From positions 434,001 to 498,000 of the forward strand of contig CATKWJ010000009.1 in the NCBI GenBank assembly GCA_949825065.1: a DNA stretch of 64,000 nt. The letters are read 5' to 3'. Made by a program: the position numbers and the translations under genes. This document shows positions 63,816 to 64,000 of the stretch, piece after piece (the stretch's first letter is position 1; each line of letters starts with the position of its first letter). The stretch is from Odontocerum albicorne (Eukaryota; Arthropoda; Insecta; Trichoptera; Odontoceridae). The notes beneath the pieces are model-generated. The model ran no database searches, had not been told where the DNA came from, and was given only the letters and a program-made list of their open reading frames with translations.

Positions 63816-64000
63816 CCTATAAAACAGAAAGAAAAGTTTTACCAGACTATCGTTAGGCCCGCAATTATGTGTGGCTCAGAATGCTGGACTATGTACAGCT
63901 CCTACTCTAGGCAACTTGAAACAGCAGAAATGCGAATGCTTAGGTGGTCGGCAGGAGTATCACTGAAAGATAAAACTAAAAACTCACACATTCGTGGTAG
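63815..64000 (+). mobile_element. RTE-like LINE, runs off the window end
   Basis: KMPIKQKEKFYQTIVRPAIM, then GSECWTMYSSYSRQLETAEM, then RMLRWSAGVSLKDKTKNSHI: open across the window edge and better preserved than the 51-kb copy (GSECW intact). The C-terminus of the reverse transcriptase should continue beyond base 64000. Confidence 0.85.

Overview
The window is AT-rich, intron-containing eukaryotic DNA, almost certainly from an arthropod and probably an insect with a large repeat-rich genome. The evidence is multi-exon C2H2 zinc-finger genes with GT..AG introns, together with piggyBac, mariner, Tc1, hAT, Penelope-like and non-LTR (Jockey-, CR1- and RTE-like) elements. No tRNA, rRNA, operon or CRISPR was seen. 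I cannot name the species.

The host content is one cluster of C2H2 zinc-finger (ZNF) genes that share a three-exon architecture. Exon A carries the ATG and a short acidic module. Exon B carries a second, related module. Exon C encodes the whole finger array. All introns sit in phase 1. Gene 1 is on + (2.2-6.1 kb, 7 fingers). Genes 2 and 3 are on - (10.7-18.3 kb, 13 fingers; 23.9-30.4 kb, 15 fingers). Genes 4-6 are on + in a tandem segmental duplication (34.4-37.0, 45.7-48.5 and 58.2-61.1 kb; 7, 12 and 11 canonical fingers), followed by a dead partial copy (61.4-62.2 kb). Gene 4 has a one-base frameshift. Spliced lengths for genes 1, 2, 3, 5 and 6 are exact multiples of three (337, 504, 594, 563 and 542 aa). 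Modules A and B share the pattern [VI]KxE ... DTAxVxP ... [IV]KxEC. They carry repeated SUMO-consensus-like psi-K-x-E sites, which suggests SUMO-dependent nuclear, perhaps repressive, DNA-binding factors (inference).

Layout: 0-0.6 kb Jockey-like ORF1 relic; 0.9-2.0 kb hAT MITE with 8-bp target duplication and a nested LINE tail; 2.2-6.3 kb gene 1 with minisatellites, a mariner relic and a MITE in its introns; 6.3-10 kb LINE, MITEs and a Penelope-like element with GIY-YIG fragment; 10.7-18.3 kb gene 2, whose introns hold a complete piggyBac element, a 139-bp array that re-copies the exon B splice acceptor, a TTAA MITE and a 38-bp satellite split by a solo LTR; 18.4-23.4 kb minisatellites and unassigned DNA; 23.8-30.4 kb gene 3 with Tc1, LINE and MITE insertions; 30.5-34.3 kb repeats; 34.4-64 kb the duplicated ZNF units separated by decayed transposons and a structurally intact mariner (54.0-55.3 kb).

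The most notable items are the paired psi-KxE modules on symmetric phase-1 exons, several Penelope-derived sequences that fit a minimal hammerhead ribozyme with a CCGG stem III, a conserved 47-nt hairpin downstream of exon A in the three tandem genes, two apparently complete DNA transposons, and the splice-acceptor satellite in gene 2.
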